DNA of 64,000 bases, from the NCBI RefSeq assembly GCF_023721815.1, contig NZ_JAMDLI010000007.1:361137-425136 (forward strand), in the 5' to 3' direction. A program made the translations under genes and the position numbers. The notes beneath the pieces are model-generated. The model did not search any database. It was not told where the DNA came from and saw only the letters and a program-made list of their open reading frames with translations. Positions 1-7,559 of this stretch are shown here, one piece after another (the stretch's first letter is position 1; the number at the start of each line of letters is the position of its first letter). Source of the DNA: Pleomorphomonas sp. JP5 (lineage in GTDB: Bacteria; Pseudomonadota; Alphaproteobacteria; Rhizobiales; Pleomorphomonadaceae).

Positions 1-368
1 GCTTCGGCCTGAACAGTTCGGGCTTCGACGTGCTGGCGACGCTGCGGCGGTCAGGCCCGCCCCATAGCCTGTCGCCGGGCGAGTTGATGGAGCAGATGAT
101 GATCAGCTCCGGCACCATGACCAACCGCATCGATCAATTGGCCAAGGCTGGCTTGGTCGAACGACGCCAGAACCCTGACGACCGGCGCGGCATGATCGTG
201 TCGCTCACCGACAAGGGTTTCGCCCTGATCGACGAGGCCGTGACGGCCCATGTCGAGAACCAGCACCGGCTGGTATCGACGCTGTCGGAGCCGGAACGGG
301 CGATGCTCGACACTCTGCTGAAGAGCTATCTGGGTCGGCTCCAGCGGAGCTCCGACCAGCCGGACTGA
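1..368 (+). CDS. MarR-family transcriptional regulator, C-terminal part (cut by window edge)
   Basis: The reading frame is open from the left edge (first full codon at base 3) and ends at 368, so the true start lies outside the window; the GTG at 30 is internal. The visible ~121 residues hold the second half of a winged helix-turn-helix of MarR type: a recognition-helix segment (SSGTMTNRIDQLAKAGLVER) followed by the wing with the family signature DDRRG and then a C-terminal dimerisation helix. Family members are dimeric DNA-binding repressors that respond to small phenolic or oxidising ligands; the ligand and target cannot be told here. The downstream neighbour is convergent. Confidence 0.85.
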   Translation, partial: FGLNSSGFDVLATLRRSGPPHSLSPGELMEQMMISSGTMTNRIDQLAKAGLVERRQNPDDRRGMIVSLTDKGFALIDEAVTAHVENQHRLVSTLSEPERAMLDTLLKSYLGRLQRSSDQPD

Positions 369-375
369 CGGCCGA

Positions 376-1743
376 TCAGCGCAGCTTCAGTTCGCGAACC
401 TTGCCGAGATCGCGAGTCGCGCCGATGATTTCCTCGGCGGCCCTGTCGAGTTCGCCGGTATGGCCGGTCAAGAGTTCGGAAATCGACCGGACGCGATCGG
501 CCATGACGCTGGTTTCGTTGACCGCCGCCTCGATGGCGCGCAACACGTCGGTCATGTTGCCGGAGTGACGCACCGCGCTGTTGGTCGCCTCGGCAATCTC
601 GTGGGTCGCCGTCGATTGCGCTTCCACCGCTTCCGACACCATCTGCGACTTCTCGGAAATCGCCGCCACCACCTTGGCGGTCTCCTCCGTTACCTCGGCC
701 GAACGCTTTGTCGCCTCCTGGATGAGGCCGATCTGCTTGCCGATCTCGTCGGTGGCCTGGGCGGTCTGCGACGCCAGCTGCTTCACTTCCTGCGCCACGA
801 CGGCAAAGCCCCTGCCGGCCTCGCCGGCGCGAGCAGCCTCGATGGTGGCGTTGAGCGCCAGAAGATTGGTCTGGGAAGCAATGTTGGTGATCAGCCCGAC
901 GAAGGAACCGATACGCTCCACGGTCTCTTCCAGCGAGAGGATTGCCTCGCGGCTGGCCATGGTCTCGGAAACGGCCTTCGCGGCCAGGCTGGCGCTCTCG
1001 CTGGCCTGCGTGCCGATCTCGACGATCGACGCCGACAGCTCCTCCGTGGTCGCCGCCGTCGAACCGATCGAATGGCTCGCACCCTCCGACGAGCGGGTGG
1101 CGCTGTTGACGTCGCTCGATACCCGGCTGGACAGGCTTTGCAGAGCCTCGGTGGTCGACCCCAGGTCCTTGGCAACCGTGTTGATGGAGTTGCGCAACCT
1201 GTCGATGGTCGAGCCGAAGTTGGTCAGAACGTCGCCCGACTGGCTGGCCGTGCTCTTGGCCGCCTCCCCGTCGATCTGCACGTGCAAAGCGATCGCCATC
1301 GCTGCATCGAGCTGCAGCAGGCGGGTGTAGACGTCGATGAAATGAGCCGCCTTGACGCCATTCCAGCGGAAGCGTTTGCCGATCGCCGCGATGCCATGGC
1401 TCATCAGTGCGCTTTTCAGCGCCACGCGGTAGCGGAAGTCGAAACCGCAGGACCGCTCGAACTTCACTCTTTCCAGACTATCGGTCTCGAAGTCGCCATC
1501 CAGCGGCGCTTCGAACAGACGCAGCGTATAGTGCTTGGCCTTGGCCGTCAGCGCCGCGCCATGCGTCTCGAAGGACGCCCGGAACGCGGTGGCTTTGGTG
1601 GGCGTCCAGCTGAGATTGAAGGCGAGCGCCTCGTCGATGATCGACCTGACGACCGGAGCCAGGGCGGCCCTGTCCGCGTCCTGGACGCCGTCCAGAAGAT
1701 AGAGGCCGATACGAGCCTTGCCGGCTTCGGACAGTAGAGACAT
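376..1743 (-). CDS. Soluble methyl-accepting chemotaxis protein with globin-like sensor domain
   Basis: 455 residues, no transmembrane segment, hence a cytosolic chemoreceptor. Residues ~1-165 resemble the protoglobin domain of globin-coupled sensors (helices around [20 protein letters not shown] and [17 protein letters not shown]). Residues ~200-450 form the antiparallel coiled coil of an MCP signalling domain, with the hairpin tip ([20 protein letters not shown], then GFAVVAQEV) that binds CheA and CheW. In the HemAT-type alignment the haem-ligating proximal histidine of the IHLRIG motif falls on Phe95 here (context KFERSCGF), so haem binding is doubtful. The che operon at 40.6-46.4 kb would supply its partners. 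Start ATG at 1743; 193 bp of fairly AT-rich DNA separate it from the divergent oxidoreductase gene. Confidence 0.88.
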   Translation of the reverse strand: MSLLSEAGKARIGLYLLDGVQDADRAALAPVVRSIIDEALAFNLSWTPTKATAFRASFETHGAALTAKAKHYTLRLFEAPLDGDFETDSLERVKFERSCGFDFRYRVALKSALMSHGIAAIGKRFRWNGVKAAHFIDVYTRLLQLDAAMAIALHVQIDGEAAKSTASQSGDVLTNFGSTIDRLRNSINTVAKDLGSTTEALQSLSSRVSSDVNSATRSSEGASHSIGSTAATTEELSASIVEIGTQASESASLAAKAVSETMASREAILSLEETVERIGSFVGLITNIASQTNLLALNATIEAARAGEAGRGFAVVAQEVKQLASQTAQATDEIGKQIGLIQEATKRSAEVTEETAKVVAAISEKSQMVSEAVEAQSTATHEIAEATNSAVRHSGNMTDVLRAIEAAVNETSVMADRVRSISELLTGHTGELDRAAEEIIGATRDLGKVRELKLR

Positions 1744-1936
1744 GGGTGCACCATTCCTTCAGGTTCAACTGCCGGATGGTCGTCGGGCGCGGTAAATATT
1801 TGTTTGATTCCGTTAGGAAAGATGCCTCCTGCGGCTCGGTTAAGTATTGCAACCGAGCCGTTGATCGAAATCGGGTGGGCGCGGCCTGCCGCACATGCCA
1901 AGCTGGCGCAGTCCTTCTGCGTTCAGAGTCTTCCCC

Positions 1937-2557
1937 ATGAAATGCCTTGTCGTCGTCGCCCACCCCCTGCCGGACAGCCTCTGCCGGTCGCTGGCTCGTT
2001 TCACCATCGAGCGGCTCGAGGCGGCCGGTCATGACGTGACGGTCGAGGATCTCTACGGTAACGGCTTCGGCGCCGCACTGAGCGAGGACGAACGCCGGAG
2101 CTACTACGCCGGCAGCTTCGATGCGTCGGCGGTCGCAGGCGAAGCGGCACGGTTGACGGGGGCGGAAGCGCTCGTGCTGGTGTTTCCCACCTGGTGGTAC
2201 GGCTTTCCGGCCATCCTGAAGGGGTGGTTCGACCGCGTCTGGTCGCCTGGGATCGCCTTCGATCACGCCAGCAACTTCGGTCCCATCAAGCCGCACCTCA
2301 AGCTTGCCCGCGTGCTGGCGATCACCACGCTCGGCTCGCCCTGGTGGATCGACACGCTGGTGCTGTGGCAGCCGGTGCGGCGCATCCTCCGTATCGCCAT
2401 CCTCGGCGCCTGCGCTCGTGGCGTCCGCTTCAACATGCTGTCGCTGCACTCGGCCGAGAAGCCGACAGCCGAGCGGGTGACGCGTTTTGAACAGCGCATC
2501 GCCAGCGTCCTCGACCGGTGGGGGCAGGCTGACGAATGGGCCCCTATCAGGCTTTGA
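1937..2557 (+). CDS. NAD(P)H-dependent oxidoreductase, flavodoxin-like fold
   Basis: 206 residues. The N-terminus MKCLVVVAHPLPDSL is the first strand and phosphate-binding loop of Flavodoxin_2-type quinone reductases (NQO1/KefF/MdaB group), and FPTWWYGFPAILKGWFDRV at residues 83-101 is the family's hallmark FMN/substrate segment. These enzymes transfer two electrons from NAD(P)H to quinones or similar compounds through bound FMN or FAD in the cytoplasm. Residues ~130-160 (PWWIDTLVLWQPVRRILRIA) contain the aromatic stretch seen in the KefF-like branch. The ATG at 1937 was preferred to the upstream in-frame codon at 1895 because the family motif starts directly at this Met. Its stop overlaps the convergent MFS gene by 11 bp. 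Confidence 0.85.
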   Translation: MKCLVVVAHPLPDSLCRSLARFTIERLEAAGHDVTVEDLYGNGFGAALSEDERRSYYAGSFDASAVAGEAARLTGAEALVLVFPTWWYGFPAILKGWFDRVWSPGIAFDHASNFGPIKPHLKLARVLAITTLGSPWWIDTLVLWQPVRRILRIAILGACARGVRFNMLSLHSAEKPTAERVTRFEQRIASVLDRWGQADEWAPIRL

Positions 2558-3836
2558 CGGCAGTCAAAGCCGGCTTGCCGCCGCGCACCAGAGCCATCGA
2601 GACCACGCCGAGGACAAGGACGAGCGCCAGCACGTAGAGCCCGACCCGATAGTCGGCGGTCGCGCTCTTCAGCCATCCCATGACATACGGCCCGAAAAAG
2701 CCGCCGGTGTTACCGATCGAGTTGATCAGCGCCACGCCGACGGCCGCCGCCAGACCGCCCATGCGCGCAGTGGCGAACGCCCAGAAGGGCCCGATCACCG
2801 ACCAAAGCCCGATCAACGCCAGCGACAACGCGGCGATACTTCCGAGGAGCCCGGTTGCCTTGCCGGCGAGAACGCAGCCGGCGGCGGCCAGGATGAGCGA
2901 GCCGATCACATGCAGCTTTCGCTCGCCGAGGCGGTCGGAGCTCCAGCCGATCGCCAGCATGCCGACAACGGCCGCCAGGAAGGGGATGGCGTTATACCAG
3001 CCGAGCAGCGACAGATCCGCGCCGCCGAGGATGTCCTTCAGGATCTGCGGCATCCAGAAGGCCACGCCATACATGCCCAGCACCATGCAGAAATAGACGA
3101 GCCCCAGAAGGGCGACTGTCGAGAACAGGCTCGGCCCGAGCCGATTGAAGTGGTGAAGCTCCAGATATCCCGCTTCCCTGTCCAGCGCGCCTTGCAGAGC
3201 GGACTTCTCCGCATCCGTCAGCCATTTCGCCACCGTCGGCCTGTTCGGCAAGGCCAGGAGAATGGCCACGCCGAGGAGGACCGCCGGTATGCCCTCGAGA
3301 ACGAACAGCCATTGCCAGCCGCGCAAGCCCCAAAGGCCGTCCATGCCGAGCAGCCACATCGACAACGGGCTGCCCACCAGCCCCGCCACCGCCGTCGAGG
3401 AGGCGAGCACGGACAGCGCCCGGGCGCGGTCCTGCGGCAAGAGCCACTGATTGAGGTAGAGAATGACGCCCGGCAGGAAGCCCGCTTCCGCGATGCCCAG
3501 CAGAAAGCGGCAGAGATAGAACGTGGTCTCGTTGTGAACGAAGGCCGTCAGCGCGGAGATCAGGCCCCAGCTGATCATGATCCGCGAGATCCACACCTTC
3601 GCCCCGACGCGCCGCAGAATGAGGTTGCTCGGCACCTCGAACAGCACATAGCCGGCAAAGAACAGCCCCGCGCCGAGACCATAGGCGGCCGGCGACAGGC
3701 TGAGATCCTCGTTGAGCTGAAGGGCGGCAAAGCTGACGTTGATGCGGTCGAGATAGGCGACCACGTAGCCGAGACAAAGCAGCGGCAGGAGTCTCAGGGC
3801 GATCTTCTTCGAGCCGGACCGCATCACGTCTTGCAT
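2547..3836 (-). CDS. MFS transporter, anion:cation symporter (ACS)-like family
   Basis: 429 residues with about 12 hydrophobic segments. The sequence after the first helix (YVVAYLDRINVSFAALQL) and the segment RFLLGIAEAGFLPGVILYLN are typical of the ACS/phthalate-permease branch of the major facilitator superfamily, proton symporters of organic anions such as tartrate, glucarate, phthalate derivatives or vitamins; the substrate cannot be assigned. The start at 3836 has a strong Shine-Dalgarno (GGAGAGG, 4 bases upstream) and gives the usual short cytosolic N-terminus; a longer in-frame extension to 3971 lacks such support. No catabolic genes adjoin it. Confidence 0.85.
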   Translation of the reverse strand: MQDVMRSGSKKIALRLLPLLCLGYVVAYLDRINVSFAALQLNEDLSLSPAAYGLGAGLFFAGYVLFEVPSNLILRRVGAKVWISRIMISWGLISALTAFVHNETTFYLCRFLLGIAEAGFLPGVILYLNQWLLPQDRARALSVLASSTAVAGLVGSPLSMWLLGMDGLWGLRGWQWLFVLEGIPAVLLGVAILLALPNRPTVAKWLTDAEKSALQGALDREAGYLELHHFNRLGPSLFSTVALLGLVYFCMVLGMYGVAFWMPQILKDILGGADLSLLGWYNAIPFLAAVVGMLAIGWSSDRLGERKLHVIGSLILAAAGCVLAGKATGLLGSIAALSLALIGLWSVIGPFWAFATARMGGLAAAVGVALINSIGNTGGFFGPYVMGWLKSATADYRVGLYVLALVLVLGVVSMALVRGGKPALTAVKA

Positions 3837-4081
3837 ATCGCCCTCTCCTTCCGGCCCGCGCCGGTCAATCCGCCTTCCGCGGAGCACCGCACAAGCCTCA
3901 TAGCTGTCTTGGCGCCCCGTGCCGAGACCTTTCTCCACCAAAGCCTCCCGCCCATCCTCTCGCCCGGACAAGCCGGCGCCGCGTGTCGCCTTGCCGGTTG
4001 ACGCGTGGAAACGGCGAGTTGCCGGATTTGGATTGTGGCCTATATTAGGCGGAACTGCGTAGCCAGCCGGAAGGGCCCCTC

Positions 4082-4954
4082 ATGCGTAGCGTTCTCGCCG
4101 TCCACCCTGCCTATCGCGACGACATCGCCGATCTCGTCACCCGCCGGCCGCTGCCGGGACCGGACGTCGAGCAGGTGGATCCCTTCCTGTTCCTCAACCA
4201 CCACGGTCCGCAGACCTATCCGCCCGGCAATCGCGGCCTGCCCTTCGGCCCGCACCCCCACCGCGGCTTCGAAACGGTGACCTTCATCCTCGAGGGGAGT
4301 CTCTCCCATCTCGACACCGGCGGCCACGAGAGCATCATCGAGGCCGGCGGCGTGCAGTGGATGACGGCCGGCTCGGGCCTCGTCCACGCCGAGCTGTCGC
4401 CGGAGGCCTTCAAGCGCGAAGGCGGGCCGATGGAAATCCTGCAGCTCTGGGTCAACCTGCCCCCGTCGCTGAAGATGACCGAGCCGCGCTATACCGGCGT
4501 GCAGCGGGCCGACATTCCCGCCCTGTCGATCGCCGCCGGCAACGGCACGCTCAACCTGGTCTCCGGCGAGTTCGGCGGGGCGACCGGCCCGATCAAGTCG
4601 CTGACGGACGTCTTCATGTCCTGGGTGGAGCTGAAGGCCGGCGCCAAGGCCGCCCTTCAGGCCGAAAAGGGGCGGCACGTCTTCCTCTACGTCGTCGCCG
4701 GCCGGGTCGACATCGCCGGCACGCAGGTCGACAAGTACCATCTCGTGGAACTGACCGACGATGACGACACCTTCATCGTCGCTGCGGCCGACGACGCCGT
4801 GCTGCTGTTCGGCCATGCCACGCCGATCGATGCGCCGTTGGTGGCGCATGGCCCCTTCGTGATGAACAGCGAGGACGAGATCCGGCAGGCCTATGCCGAT
4901 TATCGCGACGGCAAGTTCGGCGACCCGGCCAAGCTGATCAGGGCAAGCTCCTAA
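4082..4954 (+). CDS. Pirin family protein
   Basis: 290 residues, the usual pirin length, two cupin barrels. The metal-binding set of pirins is complete in the N-terminal barrel: His58 and His60 (HPHRGFET) and His102 and Glu104 (VHAE). Members are cytoplasmic Fe(II) proteins; some, such as E. coli YhhW, have quercetin 2,3-dioxygenase activity, and others act as redox-sensing regulators, so the in vivo role is open. The last three residues (Ala-Ser-Ser) and stop lie in the left copy of the 60-bp repeat at 4942-5001; the same tail is repeated at the end of the PIN toxin gene 733 bp downstream. Without the inserted cassette its convergent neighbour would be moaE, the two stops almost touching. 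Confidence 0.93.
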   Translation: MRSVLAVHPAYRDDIADLVTRRPLPGPDVEQVDPFLFLNHHGPQTYPPGNRGLPFGPHPHRGFETVTFILEGSLSHLDTGGHESIIEAGGVQWMTAGSGLVHAELSPEAFKREGGPMEILQLWVNLPPSLKMTEPRYTGVQRADIPALSIAAGNGTLNLVSGEFGGATGPIKSLTDVFMSWVELKAGAKAALQAEKGRHVFLYVVAGRVDIAGTQVDKYHLVELTDDDDTFIVAAADDAVLLFGHATPIDAPLVAHGPFVMNSEDEIRQAYADYRDGKFGDPAKLIRASS

Positions 4955-5001
4955 CCCTTGTCGCCCCACCGCTCGGCCCGCGCGTCGTCGTGGGCCTTGG
5001 C
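4942..5001. repeat. 60-bp direct repeat, left copy (pirin/moaE junction duplicate)
   Basis: Identical base for base to 5675-5734 (offset 733). It begins in the last codons of the pirin gene and continues with sequence identical to the 3' end of moaE (stop plus last 16 codons, reverse strand). Here the moaE tail is an orphan with no gene attached. Flanking bases differ on both sides (g/a on the left, a/t on the right), which fixes the limits. Confidence 0.97.
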
Positions 5002-5067
5002 ACCTACAGGAACAGGGCTATCGGTGATACTGTCTTACCGATAGTCGATCGATCGCGGATGCTGCCA

Positions 5068-5280
5068 ATGTCCGACACCGCCACTCTCTCATCAAAGTTC
5101 CAGATTTCCATCCCGAAGGGCGTCCGAAACGCACGGAAGTGGAAGCCGGGCCAAGAGTTCGCATTTATCCCCAAGGGCTCCGGCGTCCTTCTCGTTCCCG
5201 TGCCGAAGGTCGAAGATCTCGCCGGTACGCTGGCCGGCGTGGACGTTCAGGATTACCGCGACCGTAACGACCGTTACTGA
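5068..5280 (+). CDS. AbrB/MazE-type antitoxin of a PIN toxin pair
   Basis: 70 residues. The N-terminal half has the swapped-hairpin AbrB signature (SSKFQISIPKGVR, then a G-Q-x-F turn and a hydrophobic strand VLLVPV), which in this family binds the operator DNA; the acidic/basic C-terminal tail (residues ~50-70) would wrap the toxin. It is followed immediately by a PIN-domain gene with the start codon overlapping this stop by one base (TGATG), the normal coupling of a vapBC-type operon. An alternative Met lies 9 bases upstream at 5059; neither has a strong ribosome site. The gene belongs to the 673-bp unit enclosed by the 60-bp repeats. Confidence 0.88.
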   Translation: MSDTATLSSKFQISIPKGVRNARKWKPGQEFAFIPKGSGVLLVPVPKVEDLAGTLAGVDVQDYRDRNDRY

Positions 5281-5687
5281 TGCGCGTCGTCGACACATCC
5301 GCATGGCTCGAGTACATGAGTGGCTCCACGACAGGGCAACTCATTGCCGCCGAGCTCCCGCCCCGCCATGAGTGGCTGGTTCCGACCATCGTGCAGCTCG
5401 AAATGGCGAAATTTCTTCTGCGCACCGCAGGAGAGAGCCTGGCCGAAGACGTGGCCGCCTTCAGCCAGAAGTGCATCGTCGTTCCGCTTGACACCGACAT
5501 TGCTCTGGCAGCCGCCGAGATCGGGCTGCGACACAAGCTGGCAACGGCCGACGCCATCGTATACGCGACAGCGCAGCTATTCGAGGCCGACCTCCTGACT
5601 TGCGATGCACACTTCAAGGACCTGGATGGAGTCCGCTACGTGCCGAAATCGGCCGCTGCGGCAAAGCCTGACGAGGCAAGCTCCTAA
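5280..5687 (+). CDS. PIN-domain ribonuclease toxin (VapC-like)
   Basis: 135 residues with the acidic Mg-binding set of PIN nucleases in order: Asp5 (VVDTSAW), Glu41 (IVQLEMAKF), Asp91 (LATADAIVYATA) and Asp109 (LLTCDAHF). Known VapC toxins cleave tRNA or rRNA and are silenced by the cognate antitoxin, encoded just upstream. The last codons, Ala-Ser-Ser-stop, lie inside the right copy of the 60-bp repeat and are the same bases that end the pirin gene, so the original toxin C-terminus or stop seems to have been replaced when the cassette inserted. The 3' end overlaps the convergent moaE by 4 bp. Confidence 0.92.
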   Translation: MRVVDTSAWLEYMSGSTTGQLIAAELPPRHEWLVPTIVQLEMAKFLLRTAGESLAEDVAAFSQKCIVVPLDTDIALAAAEIGLRHKLATADAIVYATAQLFEADLLTCDAHFKDLDGVRYVPKSAAAAKPDEASS

Positions 5688-5734
5688 CCCTTGTCGCCCC
5701 ACCGCTCGGCCCGCGCGTCGTCGTGGGCCTTGGC
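5675..5734. repeat. 60-bp direct repeat, right copy
   Basis: Perfect copy of 4942-5001. Here the moaE tail belongs to the intact moaE gene, while the pirin tail is the orphan and closes the PIN toxin frame. The two copies thus bound a 673-bp non-repeated segment (5002-5674) holding the whole toxin-antitoxin operon and its promoter. Confidence 0.97.
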
Positions 5735-6163
5735 TTCCACCCAGCCGCCCTCGCTGCGGTCGGCCGGATGCTCCTTCTTCCAGAAGGGGGCGCGGGTCTT
5801 GAGGAAATCCATCACGTAGTCGCAGGCGGCAAAGGCCGCGTCGCGGTGGCTTGACGACACGACGACCAGCACGATGCGCTCGCCCGGCTTGATGCGGCCG
5901 CCGCGATGGATGACGGTGACGGCGAGAAGCGGCCAGCGGGCGACGGCCTCGCTCACCACGCGGCCGATCTCCGCCTCGGCCATGCCGGGATAGTATTCCA
6001 GCTCCAACGCAGAGAGACGGCCGCCCTCGTCCCGGCAATAGCCGACGAAACTGGTCACCGCGCCGACGGCGGGGTCTCCGGCCTGCAAGGCGTCGATCTC
6101 GGCGCCGACGTCGAAGTCGTCGGGCCCGACGCGGACGGTGATGCGCGGGGTCGCGGCGTTCAT
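5684..6163 (-). CDS. moaE: Molybdopterin synthase catalytic subunit MoaE
   Basis: 159 residues, normal length. MoaE forms a heterotetramer with MoaD and inserts two sulfurs into precursor Z (cPMP) to give molybdopterin in the cytoplasm. Family landmarks are present: VGAVTSFVGYCRD near the N-terminus, LELEYYPGMAE, VTVIHRGGRIKPGE, and the lysine-rich active-site segment FWKKEH near residue 133. It follows moaD with a 4-bp gap in the operon pgsA-moaD-moaE. The last 16 codons lie in the right 60-bp repeat, and an orphan copy of this tail sits 733 bp away beside the pirin gene. Confidence 0.95.
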   Translation of the reverse strand: MNAATPRITVRVGPDDFDVGAEIDALQAGDPAVGAVTSFVGYCRDEGGRLSALELEYYPGMAEAEIGRVVSEAVARWPLLAVTVIHRGGRIKPGERIVLVVVSSSHRDAAFAACDYVMDFLKTRAPFWKKEHPADRSEGGWVEAKAHDDARAERWGDKG

Positions 6164-6167
6164 GGCG

Positions 6168-6434
6168 TCAACCGCCGGTCATGGGCGGGAACAGGGCGAT
6201 CTCGCGGGCATTGCCCAACGGCTCATCCTGCTCGATATGCAACTGGTCGACGGCGACGCGAATGGTCTCGGGCGCCTCGAAGGCAAAGGCATAGGCTTCG
6301 CCGCGCTCCGACAGCCAGCGGACCAGATCGCCGGCCGTCTTCACCGTTTCCGGCAGCGCCAGTCGCTCCTCGGACAGGCCGATGCGCTCGCGCACCCAGG
6401 CGAAATAGCGGATCAGCACTGGCTCACGGCTCAT
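6168..6434 (-). CDS. moaD: Molybdopterin synthase sulfur carrier subunit MoaD
   Basis: 88 residues, ubiquitin-like fold, ending in the Gly-Gly that is adenylated and thiocarboxylated before sulfur is passed to MoaE. Other landmarks are IRYFAWVRERIG at the start and VAVDQLHIEQDEPL before the C-terminal strand (EIALFPPMTGG). Its start overlaps the end of pgsA by 11 bp and its stop is 4 bp before moaE, so the three genes are translationally coupled. This pgsA-moaD-moaE order is standard in Hyphomicrobiales. Confidence 0.95.
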   Translation of the reverse strand: MSREPVLIRYFAWVRERIGLSEERLALPETVKTAGDLVRWLSERGEAYAFAFEAPETIRVAVDQLHIEQDEPLGNAREIALFPPMTGG

Positions 6435-7002
6435 GGCTCTCCTCCATCAGGTAGACCACGCCGCTGCGGAAGTAGTCGTAGCCCGTGTAGAGCGTGACGA
6501 GAGCCGCTGTCCAAAGCATGGCGATGCCGAGCTCGGTGATGCCGGTCACCAGCTTGTCGCCGGTCGGTCCCAGCAACAGGATGCCGATGGCGATCAGCTG
6601 CAGCGTCGTCTTCCACTTGGCAAGGCGCGTGACGGGCACGCTGACCTTGAGATCGGCGAGAAACTCCCGGAGTCCCGAGACGAAGATCTCGCGCATCAGG
6701 ATGATCACCGCCGCCCACAGCGAGAAGCCGCCGATGGTGCCGTGATAGGTGAGCACCAACAGGCAGACCGACACCAGAAGCTTGTCGGCGATCGGATCGA
6801 GCATGCGCCCGAGCGTCGACTGCTGCTTCCACAGCCGGGCCAGATAGCCGTCGAAATAGTCGGTGATCGACGCGGCCGCGAACAGGCCGAAGGCCAGCCA
6901 GCGCCCCGTATCGCCTTCCAGGTAGAAGGCGGCGACCACCGCCGGAACGGCGACGATGCGGAGGTAGGTGAGAATATTGGGCAGGGACCAAACGAATTTC
7001 AT
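6424..7002 (-). CDS. pgsA: CDP-diacylglycerol-glycerol-3-phosphate 3-phosphatidyltransferase
   Basis: 192 residues, integral membrane enzyme of the CDP-alcohol phosphatidyltransferase family. It makes phosphatidylglycerophosphate from CDP-diacylglycerol and glycerol-3-phosphate, the committed step to phosphatidylglycerol and cardiolipin. The family motif D-x2-D-G-x2-A-R-x8-G-x3-D-x3-D is complete (DYFDGYLAR, then GRMLDPIADK, residues ~48-74). It begins with the typical MKFVWSLPNILTYLRI. In related genomes uvrC usually lies directly upstream; here about 2.9 kb with four accessory genes intervenes. Confidence 0.95.
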   Translation of the reverse strand: MKFVWSLPNILTYLRIVAVPAVVAAFYLEGDTGRWLAFGLFAAASITDYFDGYLARLWKQQSTLGRMLDPIADKLLVSVCLLVLTYHGTIGGFSLWAAVIILMREIFVSGLREFLADLKVSVPVTRLAKWKTTLQLIAIGILLLGPTGDKLVTGITELGIAMLWTAALVTLYTGYDYFRSGVVYLMEESHEP

Positions 7003-7171
7003 GGCGCCGACATCTGTTGATCCGCCAATGACATTGCACGATGCTTTCCCGAGGGCAAGGGTCGGAACGCGGAAGAAACGCGCCGGTCGAGAGTTCGGCG
7101 ATCACCGTGGCGTGAAGCCATCACCTGCGCGAGCCCACTTGAACGAAGGCCGCGATGGCGCTTGAAAAGAA

Positions 7172-7198
7172 ACCGACCATTCGGTATCTTTCGGACCG
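7172..7198. promoter_or_regulatory. Inverted repeats upstream of SMR/TetR operon, likely TetR operator
   Basis: ACCGA-CCAT-TCGGT (7172-7185) is a perfect 5-bp-arm palindrome with the composition usual for TetR-family operators, and an overlapping second inverted repeat pairs CGGT (7182-7185) with ACCG (7195-7198). The SMR start is 28 bp further on, so a protein bound here would block the promoter. Autoregulation by the adjacent TetR protein is inferred. Confidence 0.55.
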
Positions 7199-7213
7199 TT
7201 TTCAGGAGCCATC

Positions 7214-7558
7214 ATGAATCCACCACTGGCCGCCTACGGCTATCTCGCGCTTGCCATCGTCTCGGAAGTAACGGGCTCGTCCCTGCTTCAAAAGAGCGAG
7301 CAGTTCTCCAAAACGCTGCCCACGATCGGTATGGCCATCTGCTTCGCCGCCGCCTTCTTCTTCCTGTCGCAGGCGCTGAAGGCGATTCCGCTCGCCATTG
7401 CCTATGCGATCTGGAGCGGCGTCGGCATCGTGCTGACCGCCGCCGTCGGCGTCCTCGTCTTCCGCCAGGCCCTCGACACCTGGGCAATGGTCGGCATGGG
7501 CCTGATCGTGCTCGGGGCCGTCGTCCTCAACACCATGTCGCACAGCGCGGTCCACTGA
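7214..7558 (+). CDS. Small multidrug resistance (SMR) family exporter
   Basis: 114 residues with four transmembrane helices. The membrane-embedded glutamate that carries protons and cations in EmrE-type pumps is present as Glu18 in the first helix (ALAIVSEVTGSSLLQKSE), and the fourth helix ends LIVLGAVVLNTM as in EmrE/QacE homologues. Such proteins act as antiparallel or parallel dimers that export quaternary ammonium compounds or guanidinium; sequence reading does not separate these. A TetR gene starts two bases after its stop, indicating a self-regulated operon. Confidence 0.92.
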   Translation: MNPPLAAYGYLALAIVSEVTGSSLLQKSEQFSKTLPTIGMAICFAAAFFFLSQALKAIPLAIAYAIWSGVGIVLTAAVGVLVFRQALDTWAMVGMGLIVLGAVVLNTMSHSAVH

Positions 7559-7559
7559 G

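Noticed and set aside
460..1737. Long plus-strand open frame opposite the chemoreceptor gene
   Set aside because: Antisense shadow caused by high GC; His/Arg/Gly-rich composition with no domain, while the other strand encodes a complete MCP.
2487..4001. 504-codon plus-strand frame opposite the MFS transporter
   Set aside because: Low-complexity Arg/Gln/His protein with no homology; the minus strand is a full 12-helix transporter with a ribosome site.
4942..5734. 60-bp repeats as ends of an insertion sequence or integron
   Set aside because: They are direct, not inverted, consist of host gene tails, and enclose no transposase or integrase.
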